From Rhizobium metallidurans (GTDB lineage Bacteria; Pseudomonadota; Alphaproteobacteria; Rhizobiales; Rhizobiaceae): DNA of 64,000 bases. Below are positions 28,942-39,157 of the stretch, piece after piece. The number at the start of each line of letters is the position of its first letter. Positions within the stretch are counted from its first letter, which is position 1. The position numbers and the translations under genes were made by a program. The notes beneath the pieces were generated by a model, which did not search any database, was not told where the DNA came from, and saw only the letters and a list, made by a program, of their open reading frames with translations. The DNA is taken from assembly GCF_014196505.1 (NCBI RefSeq), contig NZ_JACIDW010000003.1:310001-374000 (forward strand), in the 5' to 3' direction.

Positions 28942-30452
28942 TGACCGATTGGCCTATTCTTTCCACGGTCACCTTCCTGCCGTTCGTCGGCGTGGTGCTC
29001 CTGCTTCTGATGAACGGAGACGGCCCGAACGGCCGTCGCAACGTCCTCAACATCACTCTGTTGACGACCGTCGCGACCTTCATTCTCTCGCTCTTCATCT
29101 GGATCGGGTTCGACAACGCGAACCCGGGCTTCCAGATGGTCGAGAAGCACAGCTGGCTCGGCACGGGCATCAGCTATCAGGTCGGCGTCGACGGCATCTC
29201 GATGCTGTTCGTCATCCTGTCGACCTTCCTCATGCCCTTCTGCGTGCTGGCCAGCTGGTTTGCCGTCGAGAAGCGCCTGAAGGAATACATGATCGCCTTC
29301 CTGGTGCTGGAAGTGATGATGATCGGCGTCTTCGTGTCGCTCGATATCGTTCTCTTCTACGTCTTCTTCGAAGCCGGCCTTATCCCGATGTTCCTGATCA
29401 TCGGCGTCTGGGGCGGCAAGGATCGTGTTTACGCCAGCTACAAGTTCTTCCTCTACACGCTGCTCGGCTCCGTCCTGATGCTGCTCGCCATCATGGCGAT
29501 GTACTGGCAGGCCGGCACGACCGACATTTCGGCGCTGCTTGCCTACAAGTTCCCGCCGCAGATGCAGACATGGCTATGGCTTGCCTTCTTCGCCTCCTTC
29601 GCGGTGAAGATGCCGATGTGGCCCGTCCACACCTGGCTTCCCGACGCACACGTTCAGGCGCCGACGGCCGGTTCCGTCATCCTGGCGGGCGTGCTGCTGA
29701 AGCTTGGTGGCTACGGTCTCATCCGCTTCTCGCTTGGCATGTTCCCCGTCGCCTCCGACTTCTTCGCGCCTCTGGTCTTCGCGCTGTCCGTCATCGCCAT
29801 CATCTACACCTCGCTGGTGGCGCTGATGCAGGACGACATCAAGAAGCTGATCGCCTATTCGTCGGTTGCTCACATGGGCTTCGTGACCATGGGCATCTTC
29901 GCGGCCAACACGCAGGGTGTGCAGGGCGCGATCTTCGTGATGCTGTCGCACGGTCTCGTCTCCGGCGCGCTCTTCCTTTGCGTCGGCGTGATCTACGACC
30001 GGACCCACACGCGTGAGATCGCGGCCTATGGCGGCCTCGTCAACAACATGCCGAAATATGCCTTTGCGATGATGGTATTCACCATGGCGAACGTCGGTCT
30101 TCCCGGCACCTCTGGTTTCGTCGGCGAATTCCTGACGCTGATCGGTATCTTCCGGGTCAACACCTGGGTTGCGCTCTTCGCCGCCACCGGCGTCATCCTC
30201 TCGGCCGCTTACGCGCTCTGGCTCTATCGCCGGGTGATCTTCGGCACGCTGGAGAAGGAAAAGCTCAAGGCTCTCCTCGACCTGACGCCGCGTGAGCAGC
30301 TGATCCTCTACCCGCTGATTGCTCTGACGATCTTCTTCGGCGTCTATCCGGCTCCGGTCTTCGATGCGACCTCTGCCTCCGTCGATCAGCTGGTCAATAG
30401 CTATTCGGCCGCAGTCCAGGCAGCGCGTGATGTCGCGCTGTCGATGAAATGA
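28941..30452 (+). CDS. nuoM: NADH-quinone oxidoreductase subunit M
   Basis: 503-residue antiporter-like proton-pumping subunit (ND4 homologue) with about 14 hydrophobic segments. Key motifs are [20 protein letters not shown] and [20 protein letters not shown]. The start overlaps the nuoL stop by one base, typical of translational coupling. Confidence 0.98.
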   Translation: MTDWPILSTVTFLPFVGVVLLLLMNGDGPNGRRNVLNITLLTTVATFILSLFIWIGFDNANPGFQMVEKHSWLGTGISYQVGVDGISMLFVILSTFLMPFCVLASWFAVEKRLKEYMIAFLVLEVMMIGVFVSLDIVLFYVFFEAGLIPMFLIIGVWGGKDRVYASYKFFLYTLLGSVLMLLAIMAMYWQAGTTDISALLAYKFPPQMQTWLWLAFFASFAVKMPMWPVHTWLPDAHVQAPTAGSVILAGVLLKLGGYGLIRFSLGMFPVASDFFAPLVFALSVIAIIYTSLVALMQDDIKKLIAYSSVAHMGFVTMGIFAANTQGVQGAIFVMLSHGLVSGALFLCVGVIYDRTHTREIAAYGGLVNNMPKYAFAMMVFTMANVGLPGTSGFVGEFLTLIGIFRVNTWVALFAATGVILSAAYALWLYRRVIFGTLEKEKLKALLDLTPREQLILYPLIALTIFFGVYPAPVFDATSASVDQLVNSYSAAVQAARDVALSMK

Positions 30453-30470
30453 TGACGGGACTTTTGTGAT

Positions 30471-31916
30471 ATGACCTCTGAAACACTTCTCGCAAGCCTG
30501 CATCTTTCGATACCGGAACTGATCCTCGCGATCGGTGCCCTGGTCCTGCTGATGGTCGGCGTATTCTCGGGAGAACGCTCCGGCCGCATGGTCAGCGTTC
30601 TCGCGATCATCCTGCTGGCCGTCGCGGCGCTGTGGCTGGTCTTCGCTCCGAGCGAGGGCATTGCCTATGGCGGCGTCTTCCTGGCTGACGGCTTCGGCCG
30701 CTTCATGAAGGTGACGGCGCTCGTCGGCTCGATCGTGGCGCTGTTCATGTCGCTCGGTCTCGCCAAGGAAAACCAGCTCGACAAGTTCGAGTTCCCGGTC
30801 CTGATCGTGCTCTGCACGCTCGGCATTCTGCTTATGATTTCGGCCAACGACCTGATCGCGCTCTACCTCGGCCTGGAACTGCAGTCCCTGGCGATCTATG
30901 TCATCGCCGCGATCAACCGCGACAGCGTCAAGTCCACCGAAGCCGGCCTGAAGTATTTCGTGCTTGGCGCGCTGTCGTCGGGCATGCTGCTCTACGGCAT
31001 GTCGCTGGTTTACGGCTTCACCGGCCAGACCCAGTTCGCCGAAATCGCGCAGGCGCTGACGGTCGAGGGTACGCGCTCGCTCGGCCTGATCTTCGGTCTG
31101 GTCTTCATTCTCGCGGGCATCGCCTTCAAGATCTCGGCCGTTCCGTTCCACATGTGGACGCCTGACGTTTACGAAGGTGCGCCGACCCCGGTCACGGCCT
31201 TCCTGGCCAGCGCGCCGAAGATCGCCGCGATGGCCATGATGACGCGTATCGTCATCAGCGCCTTCCAGCCCATCATGGCGGACTGGCAGCAGGTCGTCGT
31301 GTTCATCTCGATCGCCTCGATGCTGCTCGGCTCGTTCGCCGCGATCGGCCAGAAGAACATCAAGCGACTGATGGCCTATTCGTCGATCGGTCACATGGGC
31401 TACGCACTGGTCGGCCTTGCCGCCGGCTCGCAGACGGGCGTCTCCGGCGTCATGCTCTACATGCTGATCTACATGGTCATGACGCTGGGCTCCTTCGCGA
31501 TCATCATGTCGATGCGCCGCAAGGATGGCACCGTTGTCGAAAACGTAGCCGACCTCGCGGGCCTGTCGACCACCAATCCGATGATGGCGACCGTGCTCAC
31601 CATCCTGATGTTCTCGCTGGCCGGTATTCCGCCGCTCGCGGGCTTCTTCGGGAAATACTTCGTCTTCGTCGCCGCCATCGAGGCCAAGCTCTATGCGCTT
31701 GCCATCATCGGCGTGCTTGCATCTGTTGTCGGCGCTTACTACTACCTGCGCGTCATCAAGCTGATGTGGTTCGATGAAGCCACCGGCGAATTCGCCCGCG
31801 TCTCCGGCTCGCTGCGCCTCGTCTTCGGCGTTTCCGGCCTCTTCGTTCTCGCCTATGTCCTCATCGGCGGTCCGATCGGCGGTGCGGCCGAGCTCGCTGC
31901 GGCGACGCTGTTCTGA
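30471..31916 (+). CDS. nuoN: NADH-quinone oxidoreductase subunit N
   Basis: 481-residue antiporter-like subunit (ND2 homologue), last of the 14 Complex I genes. Motifs are [20 protein letters not shown] and [20 protein letters not shown]. Its stop overlaps the birA start (TGATG), so the operon continues past Complex I into unrelated housekeeping genes. Confidence 0.98.
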   Translation: MTSETLLASLHLSIPELILAIGALVLLMVGVFSGERSGRMVSVLAIILLAVAALWLVFAPSEGIAYGGVFLADGFGRFMKVTALVGSIVALFMSLGLAKENQLDKFEFPVLIVLCTLGILLMISANDLIALYLGLELQSLAIYVIAAINRDSVKSTEAGLKYFVLGALSSGMLLYGMSLVYGFTGQTQFAEIAQALTVEGTRSLGLIFGLVFILAGIAFKISAVPFHMWTPDVYEGAPTPVTAFLASAPKIAAMAMMTRIVISAFQPIMADWQQVVVFISIASMLLGSFAAIGQKNIKRLMAYSSIGHMGYALVGLAAGSQTGVSGVMLYMLIYMVMTLGSFAIIMSMRRKDGTVVENVADLAGLSTTNPMMATVLTILMFSLAGIPPLAGFFGKYFVFVAAIEAKLYALAIIGVLASVVGAYYYLRVIKLMWFDEATGEFARVSGSLRLVFGVSGLFVLAYVLIGGPIGGAAELAAATLF

Positions 31917-32680
31917 TGAGCTTCGACCCACGGCGCCTGAAGTCGCTCGACGACTTCAGGCACGAGGCTCTGTCGGAGACGTTGTCCACCAATAGCGAAT
32001 GCCTTGTCCGTGCCAGGGCAGGGGACCCCGGTTGTCTCTGGGTGACCGCGGAAAGACAGACCGGCGGCCGCGGCCGCCGCGGTCGTCCCTGGGTATCGGA
32101 ACCCGGCAATCTCTACGCATCCCTGCTTCTGATCGATCCCGCGCCGATGGAGCGCATTTCGTCGCTGCCGCTGGCGATCGCTGTCGCAGTGCACGAAGCG
32201 GTGAAAATGGTGCTGCCCGCGAGCGCCGAGCCGCTCGAGGTCAAGTGGCCGAACGACATCCTGATCGGCCGCAAGAAGACATGCGGCATCCTGATGGAAG
32301 GCGAGGCCCTGCCGGATGGCCGCTATGCGCTCGTCATCGGCATCGGCATCAATGTCGCCTTCATGCCGGACAATCCGCTCTACCCCGTCACCTGCCTGCA
32401 GGAGCAGGGAAGTTCCGCCTCCGCGCAGGAACTCTTCGCCCATCTGTTCGCATCCATGGCCGATGTGCTATCAGCGTGGGACCGCGGCCGGGGCGTTCGC
32501 GATATAACCGCCCGTTGGCGCCAGGTCGCCTGCGGTATTGGTGAAAAGATAACCGTGAACCTGCCGGATCGTTCGATTTCCGGCCACTTCACCGGAATTG
32601 ATGATAATGGCCTGTTGCTGCTCGATACGGGGGCAGGCAGGATGATGACGATCGCCGCCGGCGACGTCTTCTTTGGATGA
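31916..32680 (+). CDS. birA: biotin--[acetyl-CoA-carboxylase] ligase (monofunctional BirA)
   Basis: 254-residue biotin protein ligase that attaches biotin to carboxylase carrier domains via biotinyl-AMP. The biotin/ATP loop GRGRRGRPW (about 51-59) and KWPNDILIGRKKTCGILME are intact, and a small SH3-like C-terminal domain follows. The N-terminal winged-helix domain of E. coli BirA is absent, so it should not act as a repressor. The start overlaps the nuoN stop, and the stop overlaps an upstream candidate start of rnj. Confidence 0.94.
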   Translation: MSFDPRRLKSLDDFRHEALSETLSTNSECLVRARAGDPGCLWVTAERQTGGRGRRGRPWVSEPGNLYASLLLIDPAPMERISSLPLAIAVAVHEAVKMVLPASAEPLEVKWPNDILIGRKKTCGILMEGEALPDGRYALVIGIGINVAFMPDNPLYPVTCLQEQGSSASAQELFAHLFASMADVLSAWDRGRGVRDITARWRQVACGIGEKITVNLPDRSISGHFTGIDDNGLLLLDTGAGRMMTIAAGDVFFG

Positions 32681-32697
32681 TTGGAAAAACAAGCAGC

Positions 32698-34368
32698 ATG
32701 GCGAAGCAGGACGAACTGGTATTTCTGCCTTTGGGCGGCGTTGGCGAGATCGGTATGAATCTCGCCCTTTACGGCTATGGCCCGTCCGCCCATCGCCAGT
32801 GGATCATGGTCGACTGCGGCGTGACCTTCCCGGGGCCTGATCTGCCGGGTGTCGATCTAGTTCTCCCCGATATTCGCTTCCTCGCCAAGGAACGCAAGAA
32901 CCTGAAGGCGATCTTCATCACCCACGCGCATGAGGATCACTATGGCGCGCTGGCCGATCTGTGGCCGGGCCTCAATGTTCCCGTCTATGCATCGGGCTTC
33001 ACGGCGGGGCTTCTTGAAGCCAAGCGCAACTACGAGAAGTCGACGATGGTCGAAATCCCGATCACGCCGTTCACAGCGGGCACCGTGGTCAATGTCGGCC
33101 CCTTCAGCGTCGAGGGTGTGGCCGTCAATCACTCGATCCCCGAACCGATGTCGTTGGTGATCCGTACGCCGGCCGGCAATGTCATCCACACCGGCGACTG
33201 GAAGATCGACCACGAGCCGTCGCTCGGTCCGTTGACCGACGAGACACGCTTCCGCCAGCTTGGCGACGAAGGCGTGCTGGCGCTGATGTGCGATTCGACC
33301 AACGCGCTGCGCGACGGCGTCTCGCCGTCGGAGAAGGACGTTTCCGCAAGCCTGCGCAAGATCATCGAGAATGCCGAGGGTCGTGTCGCGATCACCACCT
33401 TCTCCTCGAATGTCGGCCGTATTCGCACCGTCGCCGAAGCTGCCGAAGCCGCCGGACGCGAAGTCCTGCTGCTCGGCAGTTCACTGAAGCGGGTCGTCAA
33501 CGTCTCCCGCGACCTTGGTTTACTGGATGGTATCAAGCCGTTCATCGCCGAGGAGGAGTATGGCTACATCCCGCGTGAGAACGTCGTGGTGATCCTGACC
33601 GGCAGCCAGGGCGAGCCGCGCGCAGCCCTTGCCAAGCTCTCGCGCGACGAGATGCGCAACGTCGCGCTGACGGCCGGCGATACGGTGGTGTTTTCCTCGC
33701 GCGCCATCCCCGGCAATGAGAAGGCCATTCAGGACATCAAGAACGGGCTCGTCGAGCAGGGCGTTCACATCGTCACCGATAGCGAAGCGCTCGTGCACGT
33801 TTCCGGCCACCCGCGCCGTAACGAATTGCAGAAGATGTACGAGCTGACGCGGCCGGCCATCGTGGTTCCCGTGCACGGCGAGGCCACGCATCTGACCGCC
33901 CACAAGGTGCTCGCCGAGCAATCCGGTATCTCGATCGTTCCGCGCGTGCGCAACGGCGATATCCTGCGTCTGGCGCCCGGTCCGGTGGAGGTCATCGACG
34001 AGGCCCCGCATGGCCGCATCTTCAAGGACGGCGCGCTGATCGGCGATTTCGACGAGATGGGGATCGGCGAGCGCAAGAAGCTCTCCTACGTCGGTCACGT
34101 CGCGCTGAACGTGGTGATCGACAGCCGCTTCGACATCATCGGCGAACCCGACATGGTGGCGATCGGCCTGCCCATCTACGACGACGAGGGCGACGAGTTC
34201 GAGGACACGCTCTACGACGCCGCTCTCAGCGCCTTCGAGAGCATTCCGCGCGCGCGCCGCAAGGATCTGGATCTGTTGCAGGAATCGATGCGTCGCGCGG
34301 TTCGTTCGACCGCCAACCAGATCTGGGGCAAGAAGCCGCTGGTCACCGTCTTCGTCACCAAGGTCTGA
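32698..34368 (+). CDS. rnj: ribonuclease J
   Basis: 556-residue metallo-beta-lactamase/beta-CASP nuclease with 5'-3' exonuclease and endonuclease activity in RNA processing. The zinc motif is THAHEDHYGAL (His76, His78, Asp80, His81). Further metal/beta-CASP motifs such as LMCDSTNA, FSSNVGRIRT and HVSGHPRRNEL are present. The start at 32698 (MAKQDELVFLPLGG) agrees with the rhizobial family; ATG at 32677 overlapping the birA stop is an alternative. It lies between birA and mce, as in other rhizobia. Confidence 0.94.
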   Translation: MAKQDELVFLPLGGVGEIGMNLALYGYGPSAHRQWIMVDCGVTFPGPDLPGVDLVLPDIRFLAKERKNLKAIFITHAHEDHYGALADLWPGLNVPVYASGFTAGLLEAKRNYEKSTMVEIPITPFTAGTVVNVGPFSVEGVAVNHSIPEPMSLVIRTPAGNVIHTGDWKIDHEPSLGPLTDETRFRQLGDEGVLALMCDSTNALRDGVSPSEKDVSASLRKIIENAEGRVAITTFSSNVGRIRTVAEAAEAAGREVLLLGSSLKRVVNVSRDLGLLDGIKPFIAEEEYGYIPRENVVVILTGSQGEPRAALAKLSRDEMRNVALTAGDTVVFSSRAIPGNEKAIQDIKNGLVEQGVHIVTDSEALVHVSGHPRRNELQKMYELTRPAIVVPVHGEATHLTAHKVLAEQSGISIVPRVRNGDILRLAPGPVEVIDEAPHGRIFKDGALIGDFDEMGIGERKKLSYVGHVALNVVIDSRFDIIGEPDMVAIGLPIYDDEGDEFEDTLYDAALSAFESIPRARRKDLDLLQESMRRAVRSTANQIWGKKPLVTVFVTKV

Positions 34369-34371
34369 CCG

Positions 34372-34776
34372 ATGCTCGGCCGCGTCAATCACGTCGCCAT
34401 CGCCGTTCCCGATCTCGCCGCCGCGACGGCCGCCTATCGGGACACGCTCGGCGCCGTGGTGTCGGCGGCCGAGGCATTGCCGGAGCATGGCGTGACCGTT
34501 GTCTTCGTCGAGTTGCCGAATACCAAGGTCGAGCTGCTCGAGCCGCTCGGTCCGCAATCTCCTATAGCGGCCTTCCTGGAGAAGAACCCATCCGGCGGCA
34601 TGCACCACATTTGCTACGAGGTGAGCGATATCATCGCCGCCCGCGACCAGATGCTGGCCGCCGGGGCGAGGGTGCTCGGAAATGGCGAGCCGAAGACCGG
34701 CGCGCACGGCAAACCCGTGCTCTTCCTGCATCCGAAGGACTTCTTCGGTACGCTGATCGAGCTCGAGCAGGTCTGA
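34372..34776 (+). CDS. mce: methylmalonyl-CoA epimerase
   Basis: 134-residue glyoxalase/VOC-fold enzyme that interconverts (R)- and (S)-methylmalonyl-CoA in propionyl-CoA breakdown. Metal-binding positions are visible in RVNHVAIAVPDL, GGMHHICYEV and the C-terminal FGTLIELEQV. It starts 4 bp after rnj, so they are co-transcribed. The mutase and carboxylase are not in this window. Confidence 0.93.
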   Translation: MLGRVNHVAIAVPDLAAATAAYRDTLGAVVSAAEALPEHGVTVVFVELPNTKVELLEPLGPQSPIAAFLEKNPSGGMHHICYEVSDIIAARDQMLAAGARVLGNGEPKTGAHGKPVLFLHPKDFFGTLIELEQV

Positions 34777-34903
34777 ACCGGCTGCAACGGAGTGAACCAA
34801 GCGCCACCGAGATCGCGCAACTCCGTCAACGCCGCTTTGTATCGCGAAGGTTCAGGCTTATAAGGGCGATGGCCGTCTTGCGGCCGCTTGGGTGGGAGAT
34901 CTT

Positions 34904-35185
34904 ATGCTGCAGACATTTCTACAGGGCTTCGCGGTCTACTTCATCGTATGGTGGATGACGCTCTTCGCCGTATTGCCGATCGGCTTGCGTACGCAGGCTG
35001 AGAACGAGGATATCGTGCTCGGTACCGTACACAGCGCGCCCGCCCGTTTCCGCCCGCTCTTCACCTTCTCCCTGACGACGCTGGTCTCCGCCATCATTTA
35101 CGGTCTCTGGTACGTCGCTTCGACCTATTTCGGCTGGAACTTGGACGCTCTTCCGCAGATCGGCCCATCGTTTTCCCGGGTCTGA
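34904..35185 (+). CDS. DUF1467 family membrane protein
   Basis: 93 residues with two hydrophobic segments (about 8-28 and 55-78) joined by a polar loop (LPIGLRTQAENEDIVLGT), the pattern of the alphaproteobacterial DUF1467 family, usually encoded after mce. Function is unknown. GGGAG five bases before ATG 34904 decides the start; a GTG at 34892 overlaps that ribosome site. Confidence 0.88.
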   Translation: MLQTFLQGFAVYFIVWWMTLFAVLPIGLRTQAENEDIVLGTVHSAPARFRPLFTFSLTTLVSAIIYGLWYVASTYFGWNLDALPQIGPSFSRV

Positions 35186-35332
35186 GGGCGTTTGCCCATC
35201 GATTGGGCAGATGCGATGGCGAGGCCGTCATACGCATGTCATCAAGTTGCGGCATGGAGGTGCCGTAACGGAAAGAGCGCATTACGTTGCGGAAGACAGG
35301 TGCTTTCGGAACGCGGCGTGATCTCGAAAAGC

Positions 35333-35478
35333 CAAAAAAAAACAAGGCTAAAAGCCTTGTTTTAAGTATCGCGTGATCCTTAACCGTTACCGGGGCTGCG
35401 ACAAGCGCGCCTAAGATCTGATCCTCCCAAGACTTGACCGCGAAATTGGTAGGGATTTGAACTCCCTGCCTGTTTTGT
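35333..35478 (-). ncRNA. trans-acting sRNA of the alpha-r9 (Smr9C) type
   Basis: Read on the minus strand, the stretch opens with a hairpin (GGCAGGGA, seven-base loop, TCCCTACC; 35448-35470). It carries a central unpaired TTGGGAGGATCAG and ends in a classic terminator (AACAAGGCT, TTT, AGCCTTGTT, then a run of nine T; 35333-35361). In Sinorhizobium meliloti the conserved sRNA Smr9C (alpha-r9 family) lies in the same gap before proS and on the opposite strand, with similar size. Assignment rests on position, strand and architecture remembered from that family; the 5' end is approximate and no consensus promoter was recognised. Confidence 0.7.
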
Positions 35479-35761
35479 GGGCTAAAGCTAGCTCAAAGAT
35501 TGTGCTTTGTCATCAGATTTTTTTGCATTTTTGCTACACTCGAGTAAATTTTTTCTGTTGATAAGAATTTCGCGCAAGTCATTATAATTTCGCCTTTTTC
35601 TTACTTTCTTCGATTTGCGGGCTCGAACTTGCTCTAAGAGAAGCCTGTGGACAGCCCTCGCGGGTTTCCTTCATGCCGCGAAGCGGTTATGAACGCAGCC
35701 AACATTGTGATTGCCTTCGATTCCGCTATCAGGCGGCGTCTCAACAGCTCTGGAATTCGCC
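35479..35761 (+). other. proS upstream region with candidate promoter
   Basis: AT-rich for this genome. TTGATA (35558-35563) and a perfect TATAAT (35583-35588) are separated by 19 bp, a plausible though widely spaced proS promoter. It would leave a leader of about 165 nt. The first part must also hold the promoter of the minus-strand sRNA. No protein gene is visible. Confidence 0.45.
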
Positions 35762-37084
35762 ATGCGTCTGTCTCGCTACTTCATGCCCATCCTCAAGGAA
35801 AACCCCAAGGAGGCTGAAATCGTCTCCCACCGGTTGATGCTGCGTGCCGGCATGATCCGCCAGCAGTCGCAGGGGATCTACTCCTGGCTCCCGCTGGGCA
35901 AGCGCGTGCTCGACAAGGTCAACAACATCATCCGCGAGGAGCAGAACCGCGCCGGCGCCATCGAGCTGTCGATGCCGACCCTGCAGTCGGCCGAGCTCTG
36001 GCAAGAAAGCGGACGTTACGACGCGTATGGCAAGGAGATGCTGCGCATCAAGGACCGCCAGGATCGCCCGATGCTGTACGGCCCGACCAACGAAGAGATG
36101 GTCACCGATATCTTCCGGTCTTCGGTCAAGTCCTACAAGGACTTGCCGCTGAACCTCTATCACATCCAGTTGAAGTTCCGCGACGAGATCCGTCCGCGCT
36201 TCGGCACCATGCGCTCGCGCGAGTTCATGATGAAGGATGCCTATTCCTTCGACATGACCCGCGAAGGCGCCGAGCACTCCTACAAGAAGATGTTCGCGGC
36301 TTACCTGCGCACTTTCGATCGTCTCGGCCTGCGCGCCATCCCCATGCGCGCCGACACCGGCCCGATCGGCGGCGATCTCAGCCACGAGTTCATCATCCTC
36401 GCCGACACCGGTGAATCGGAAGTCTACAGCCACAAGGACTTCGTGAATTTCGATATCCCGTCGGTCGACACCAACTTCGACGATGTGGCCGGTCTGGACA
36501 CGATCTTCAAGAAGTGGACCTCGGTCTACGCCGCCACGTCCGAGATGCACGACGAAGCCGCCTTCGCCGCCATCCCCGAGGGCGATCGCCTTTCGGCGCG
36601 CGGAATTGAGGTCGGCCATATCTTCTACTTCGGCACGAAATATTCCGAGCCGATGGGCGCGAAGGTGCAGGGCCCCGATGGCAAGGAACACGCCGTCCAC
36701 ATGGGATCCTACGGTATTGGCCCGACCCGCCTTGTTCCCGCCATCATCGAAGCATCGCATGACGAGAATGGAATCATCTGGCCGGCCTCCGTCGCGCCTT
36801 TCGATGTCGTCGTGATCAACATGAAGGCCGGCGACGCCGCTTGCGACACAGCCTGCGAGAAGATCTACGCGGAGCTCTCCAAAGCTGGCGTCGATGTTCT
36901 TTATGACGACACCGACGATCGCGCCGGCACCAAGTTCGCGACCGCGGACCTGATCGGCGTTCCCGTGCAGATCATCGCCGGCCCGCGCGCGGTCGCGAAC
37001 GGCGAAGTTGAAGTCAAGGACCGCAAGACCGGTGCCCGCGAAACGATGACCATCGATGCGGCAATCAATAAGCTCTTGGGCTAA
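35762..37084 (+). CDS. proS: prolyl-tRNA synthetase (short alphaproteobacterial form)
   Basis: 440-residue class II synthetase that charges tRNA-Pro. Motif 2 ([26 protein letters not shown], seen as its RDEIRPR and REFMMKDAY parts), motif 3 ([13 protein letters not shown]) and the C-terminal anticodon-binding domain are intact. At 440 residues, against about 570 in E. coli, it lacks the INS editing domain between motifs 2 and 3, as is known for alphaproteobacterial ProRS, so mischarged Ala-tRNA-Pro must be cleared by a separate deacylase. The start at 35762 matches family length. It likely begins a transcription unit with lolC/E and lolD. Confidence 0.96.
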   Translation: MRLSRYFMPILKENPKEAEIVSHRLMLRAGMIRQQSQGIYSWLPLGKRVLDKVNNIIREEQNRAGAIELSMPTLQSAELWQESGRYDAYGKEMLRIKDRQDRPMLYGPTNEEMVTDIFRSSVKSYKDLPLNLYHIQLKFRDEIRPRFGTMRSREFMMKDAYSFDMTREGAEHSYKKMFAAYLRTFDRLGLRAIPMRADTGPIGGDLSHEFIILADTGESEVYSHKDFVNFDIPSVDTNFDDVAGLDTIFKKWTSVYAATSEMHDEAAFAAIPEGDRLSARGIEVGHIFYFGTKYSEPMGAKVQGPDGKEHAVHMGSYGIGPTRLVPAIIEASHDENGIIWPASVAPFDVVVINMKAGDAACDTACEKIYAELSKAGVDVLYDDTDDRAGTKFATADLIGVPVQIIAGPRAVANGEVEVKDRKTGARETMTIDAAINKLLG

Positions 37085-37103
37085 GAAGAAGGCGGGAGGC
37101 GAA

Positions 37104-38411
37104 ATGGCGGACGCAGCGGTGAGCCAGCAGGGATCCAAATCCGGCTCGGCTGCGGCCAGCAGGCCATTTTCCGCTTTCGAGCGACTTGTGGCGTGGCGCT
37201 ATCTGCGTGCGCGCCGCAAGGAAGCCTTCATCTCGGTGATCGCCGGCTTCTCCTTCATCGGCATCATGCTCGGCGTCGCGACGCTGATCATCGTCATGGC
37301 CGTCATGAACGGTTTCCGCACCGAGCTGATCTCGCGCATTCTCGGCATCAACGGCCACATGATCGTGCAGCCGGTCGATGGTCCCTTCACCGACTACGCG
37401 GCTCTGACCGATCGCCTGGGCGCCGTGCCCGGCATCAAGGTGGCGCTGCCGCTGGTCGAAGGGCAGACGCTGGCGTCCGGCGCCGGCGGTGCCGGTACCG
37501 GCGCTCTGGTTCGCGGCATTCGCGCTGAAGACCTGAGCAAGGTGAAAACCATCTCCGACAACATCAAGTCCGGTGACCTGGTCGGCTTTGCCGCGAACCA
37601 GGGGGTTCTGATCGGTTCGCGCATGGCCGATCAGCTCGGCTTGCAGGCGGGTGATAGCATCACCCTGATATCGCCGGAAGGTGACGTGACGCCGATGGGC
37701 ATCAACCCGCGCGTCAAGTCCTACAAGGTCTCGGGGATTTTCGAGATCGGCATGTCGGAATATGACGCGACGATCATCTATATGCCGCTCGAGGAAGCGC
37801 AGCTCTATTTCAACGCCGAGGGGCTGGTACAGTCGATCGAGCTCTTTGCCGACAATCCCGAAAGTGTCGATGAGCTCCGCCCCAAGGTGGAGCAGGCGGC
37901 CGGCCGGCAGATCGCCATCACCGATTGGCGCCAACGCAACCAGACCTTCTTCTCGGCGCTGCAGGTCGAGCGCAACGTGATGTTCATGATCCTGACGCTG
38001 ATCGTCCTTGTCGCCGCGCTGAACATCATTTCCGGCCTGATCATGCTGGTGAAGGACAAGGGCAGCGATATCGCGATCCTGAGAACCATGGGCGCGACCT
38101 CGGGCTCGATCATGCGGATATTCTTCATGACCGGGGCCGCCATCGGCCTGGTCGGCACCTTCGCCGGCGTGCTGCTCGGCGTTATCGTCTGTGCCAACAT
38201 CGAATCGATCCGCGCCTTCTTCTCCTGGCTGTCGGGAACGGTGCTGTTTGACCCGCAGCTCTATTTCCTCAGCCAATTGCCGGCCAAGATGGAGTTCGGC
38301 GAAACGGTCTCCGTTATCGTCATGGCGCTGACGCTGTCTTTCTTCGCGACAATCTTTCCGGCATGGCGTGCTTCAAAGCTCGATCCCGTGCAGGCCCTGC
38401 GCTACGAATAA
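37104..38411 (+). CDS. lipoprotein-releasing ABC transporter permease (LolC/LolE family)
   Basis: 435 residues with four transmembrane helices (about 45-65, 290-315, 335-365 and 395-420) and a large periplasmic domain between the first two, the MacB/LolCE layout. It extracts outer-membrane lipoproteins from the inner membrane with LolD. GGGAGG five bases before ATG 37104 decides the start, 19 bp after proS. Only one permease gene is present next to lolD, so a homodimer (LolF-like) or a partner elsewhere is implied. Confidence 0.93.
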   Translation: MADAAVSQQGSKSGSAAASRPFSAFERLVAWRYLRARRKEAFISVIAGFSFIGIMLGVATLIIVMAVMNGFRTELISRILGINGHMIVQPVDGPFTDYAALTDRLGAVPGIKVALPLVEGQTLASGAGGAGTGALVRGIRAEDLSKVKTISDNIKSGDLVGFAANQGVLIGSRMADQLGLQAGDSITLISPEGDVTPMGINPRVKSYKVSGIFEIGMSEYDATIIYMPLEEAQLYFNAEGLVQSIELFADNPESVDELRPKVEQAAGRQIAITDWRQRNQTFFSALQVERNVMFMILTLIVLVAALNIISGLIMLVKDKGSDIAILRTMGATSGSIMRIFFMTGAAIGLVGTFAGVLLGVIVCANIESIRAFFSWLSGTVLFDPQLYFLSQLPAKMEFGETVSVIVMALTLSFFATIFPAWRASKLDPVQALRYE

Positions 38412-38425
38412 GGAATGCTGATTTC

Positions 38426-39109
38426 ATGAAGCGGAATACCGTTCTCAAGCTTTCCGGCGTGGAGCGTCACTATGGCCAGGGAGATACCCGCCTTTCGATC
38501 CTGAAGAAGGCCGATCTGACGCTGAACAGCGGCGAGATCGTCGCCCTCGTCGCCCCGTCGGGCACGGGCAAGTCGACCCTGCTGCATCTGGCCGGCCTGC
38601 TCGAACATCCCGATGGCGGCGAGGTCCACATCGGCGGCCATGCCTGCAACGGCCTGTCGGACGACAAGCGTACGGCGATCCGTCGCGGAGAGATCGGCTT
38701 CGTGTACCAGTTCCACCACCTGCTTCCCGAATTCTCGGCGCTCGAAAACATCATGATGCCGCAGATGATATCGGGGCTGCCGCGCAGCGAGGCAAAGGTG
38801 CGGGCAGGGCAGCTGCTCGATTACATGCGCATCGGCCATCGCGGTGCCCATCGTCCCGGCGAACTGTCGGGTGGTGAACAGCAGCGCGTGGCGATCGCCC
38901 GCGCCGTCGCCAACGCGCCGAGCCTCTTGCTCGCCGACGAACCGACCGGCAACCTCGATCCCGAGACGGCGAGCTATGTCTTCGAAGCCCTGGAGGCATT
39001 GGTCCGTCAATCCGGCCTCGCGGCCCTGATCGCCACCCACAACCACGAGCTCGCGTCCCGCATGGACCGCCGCGTCACCATCGCCGACGGCAAGGTCGTG
39101 GATTTCTGA
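38426..39109 (+). CDS. lolD: lipoprotein-releasing system ATP-binding protein LolD
   Basis: 227-residue ABC ATPase. Walker A is APSGTGKST, the signature is [14 protein letters not shown], Walker B is [12 protein letters not shown] and the H-loop is IATHNHELA. It powers release of lipoproteins toward LolA. It starts 14 bp after the permease with AAGGAAT upstream. The first Walker A residue is Ala rather than Gly, which is tolerated in this family. Confidence 0.96.
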   Translation: MKRNTVLKLSGVERHYGQGDTRLSILKKADLTLNSGEIVALVAPSGTGKSTLLHLAGLLEHPDGGEVHIGGHACNGLSDDKRTAIRRGEIGFVYQFHHLLPEFSALENIMMPQMISGLPRSEAKVRAGQLLDYMRIGHRGAHRPGELSGGEQQRVAIARAVANAPSLLLADEPTGNLDPETASYVFEALEALVRQSGLAALIATHNHELASRMDRRVTIADGKVVDF

Positions 39110-39157
39110 TCGCGATCGGCCGCGGAGAAATCATCGGCCATCCCTATCGCTGTCGTT

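Noticed and set aside
35448..35470. tRNA T-arm-like sequence, considered as an attachment-site remnant
   Set aside because: On the minus strand it reads GGGAGTTCAAATCCCT, like a T-arm, but no other tRNA part or element boundary is near, and it is better explained as the 5' hairpin of the sRNA.
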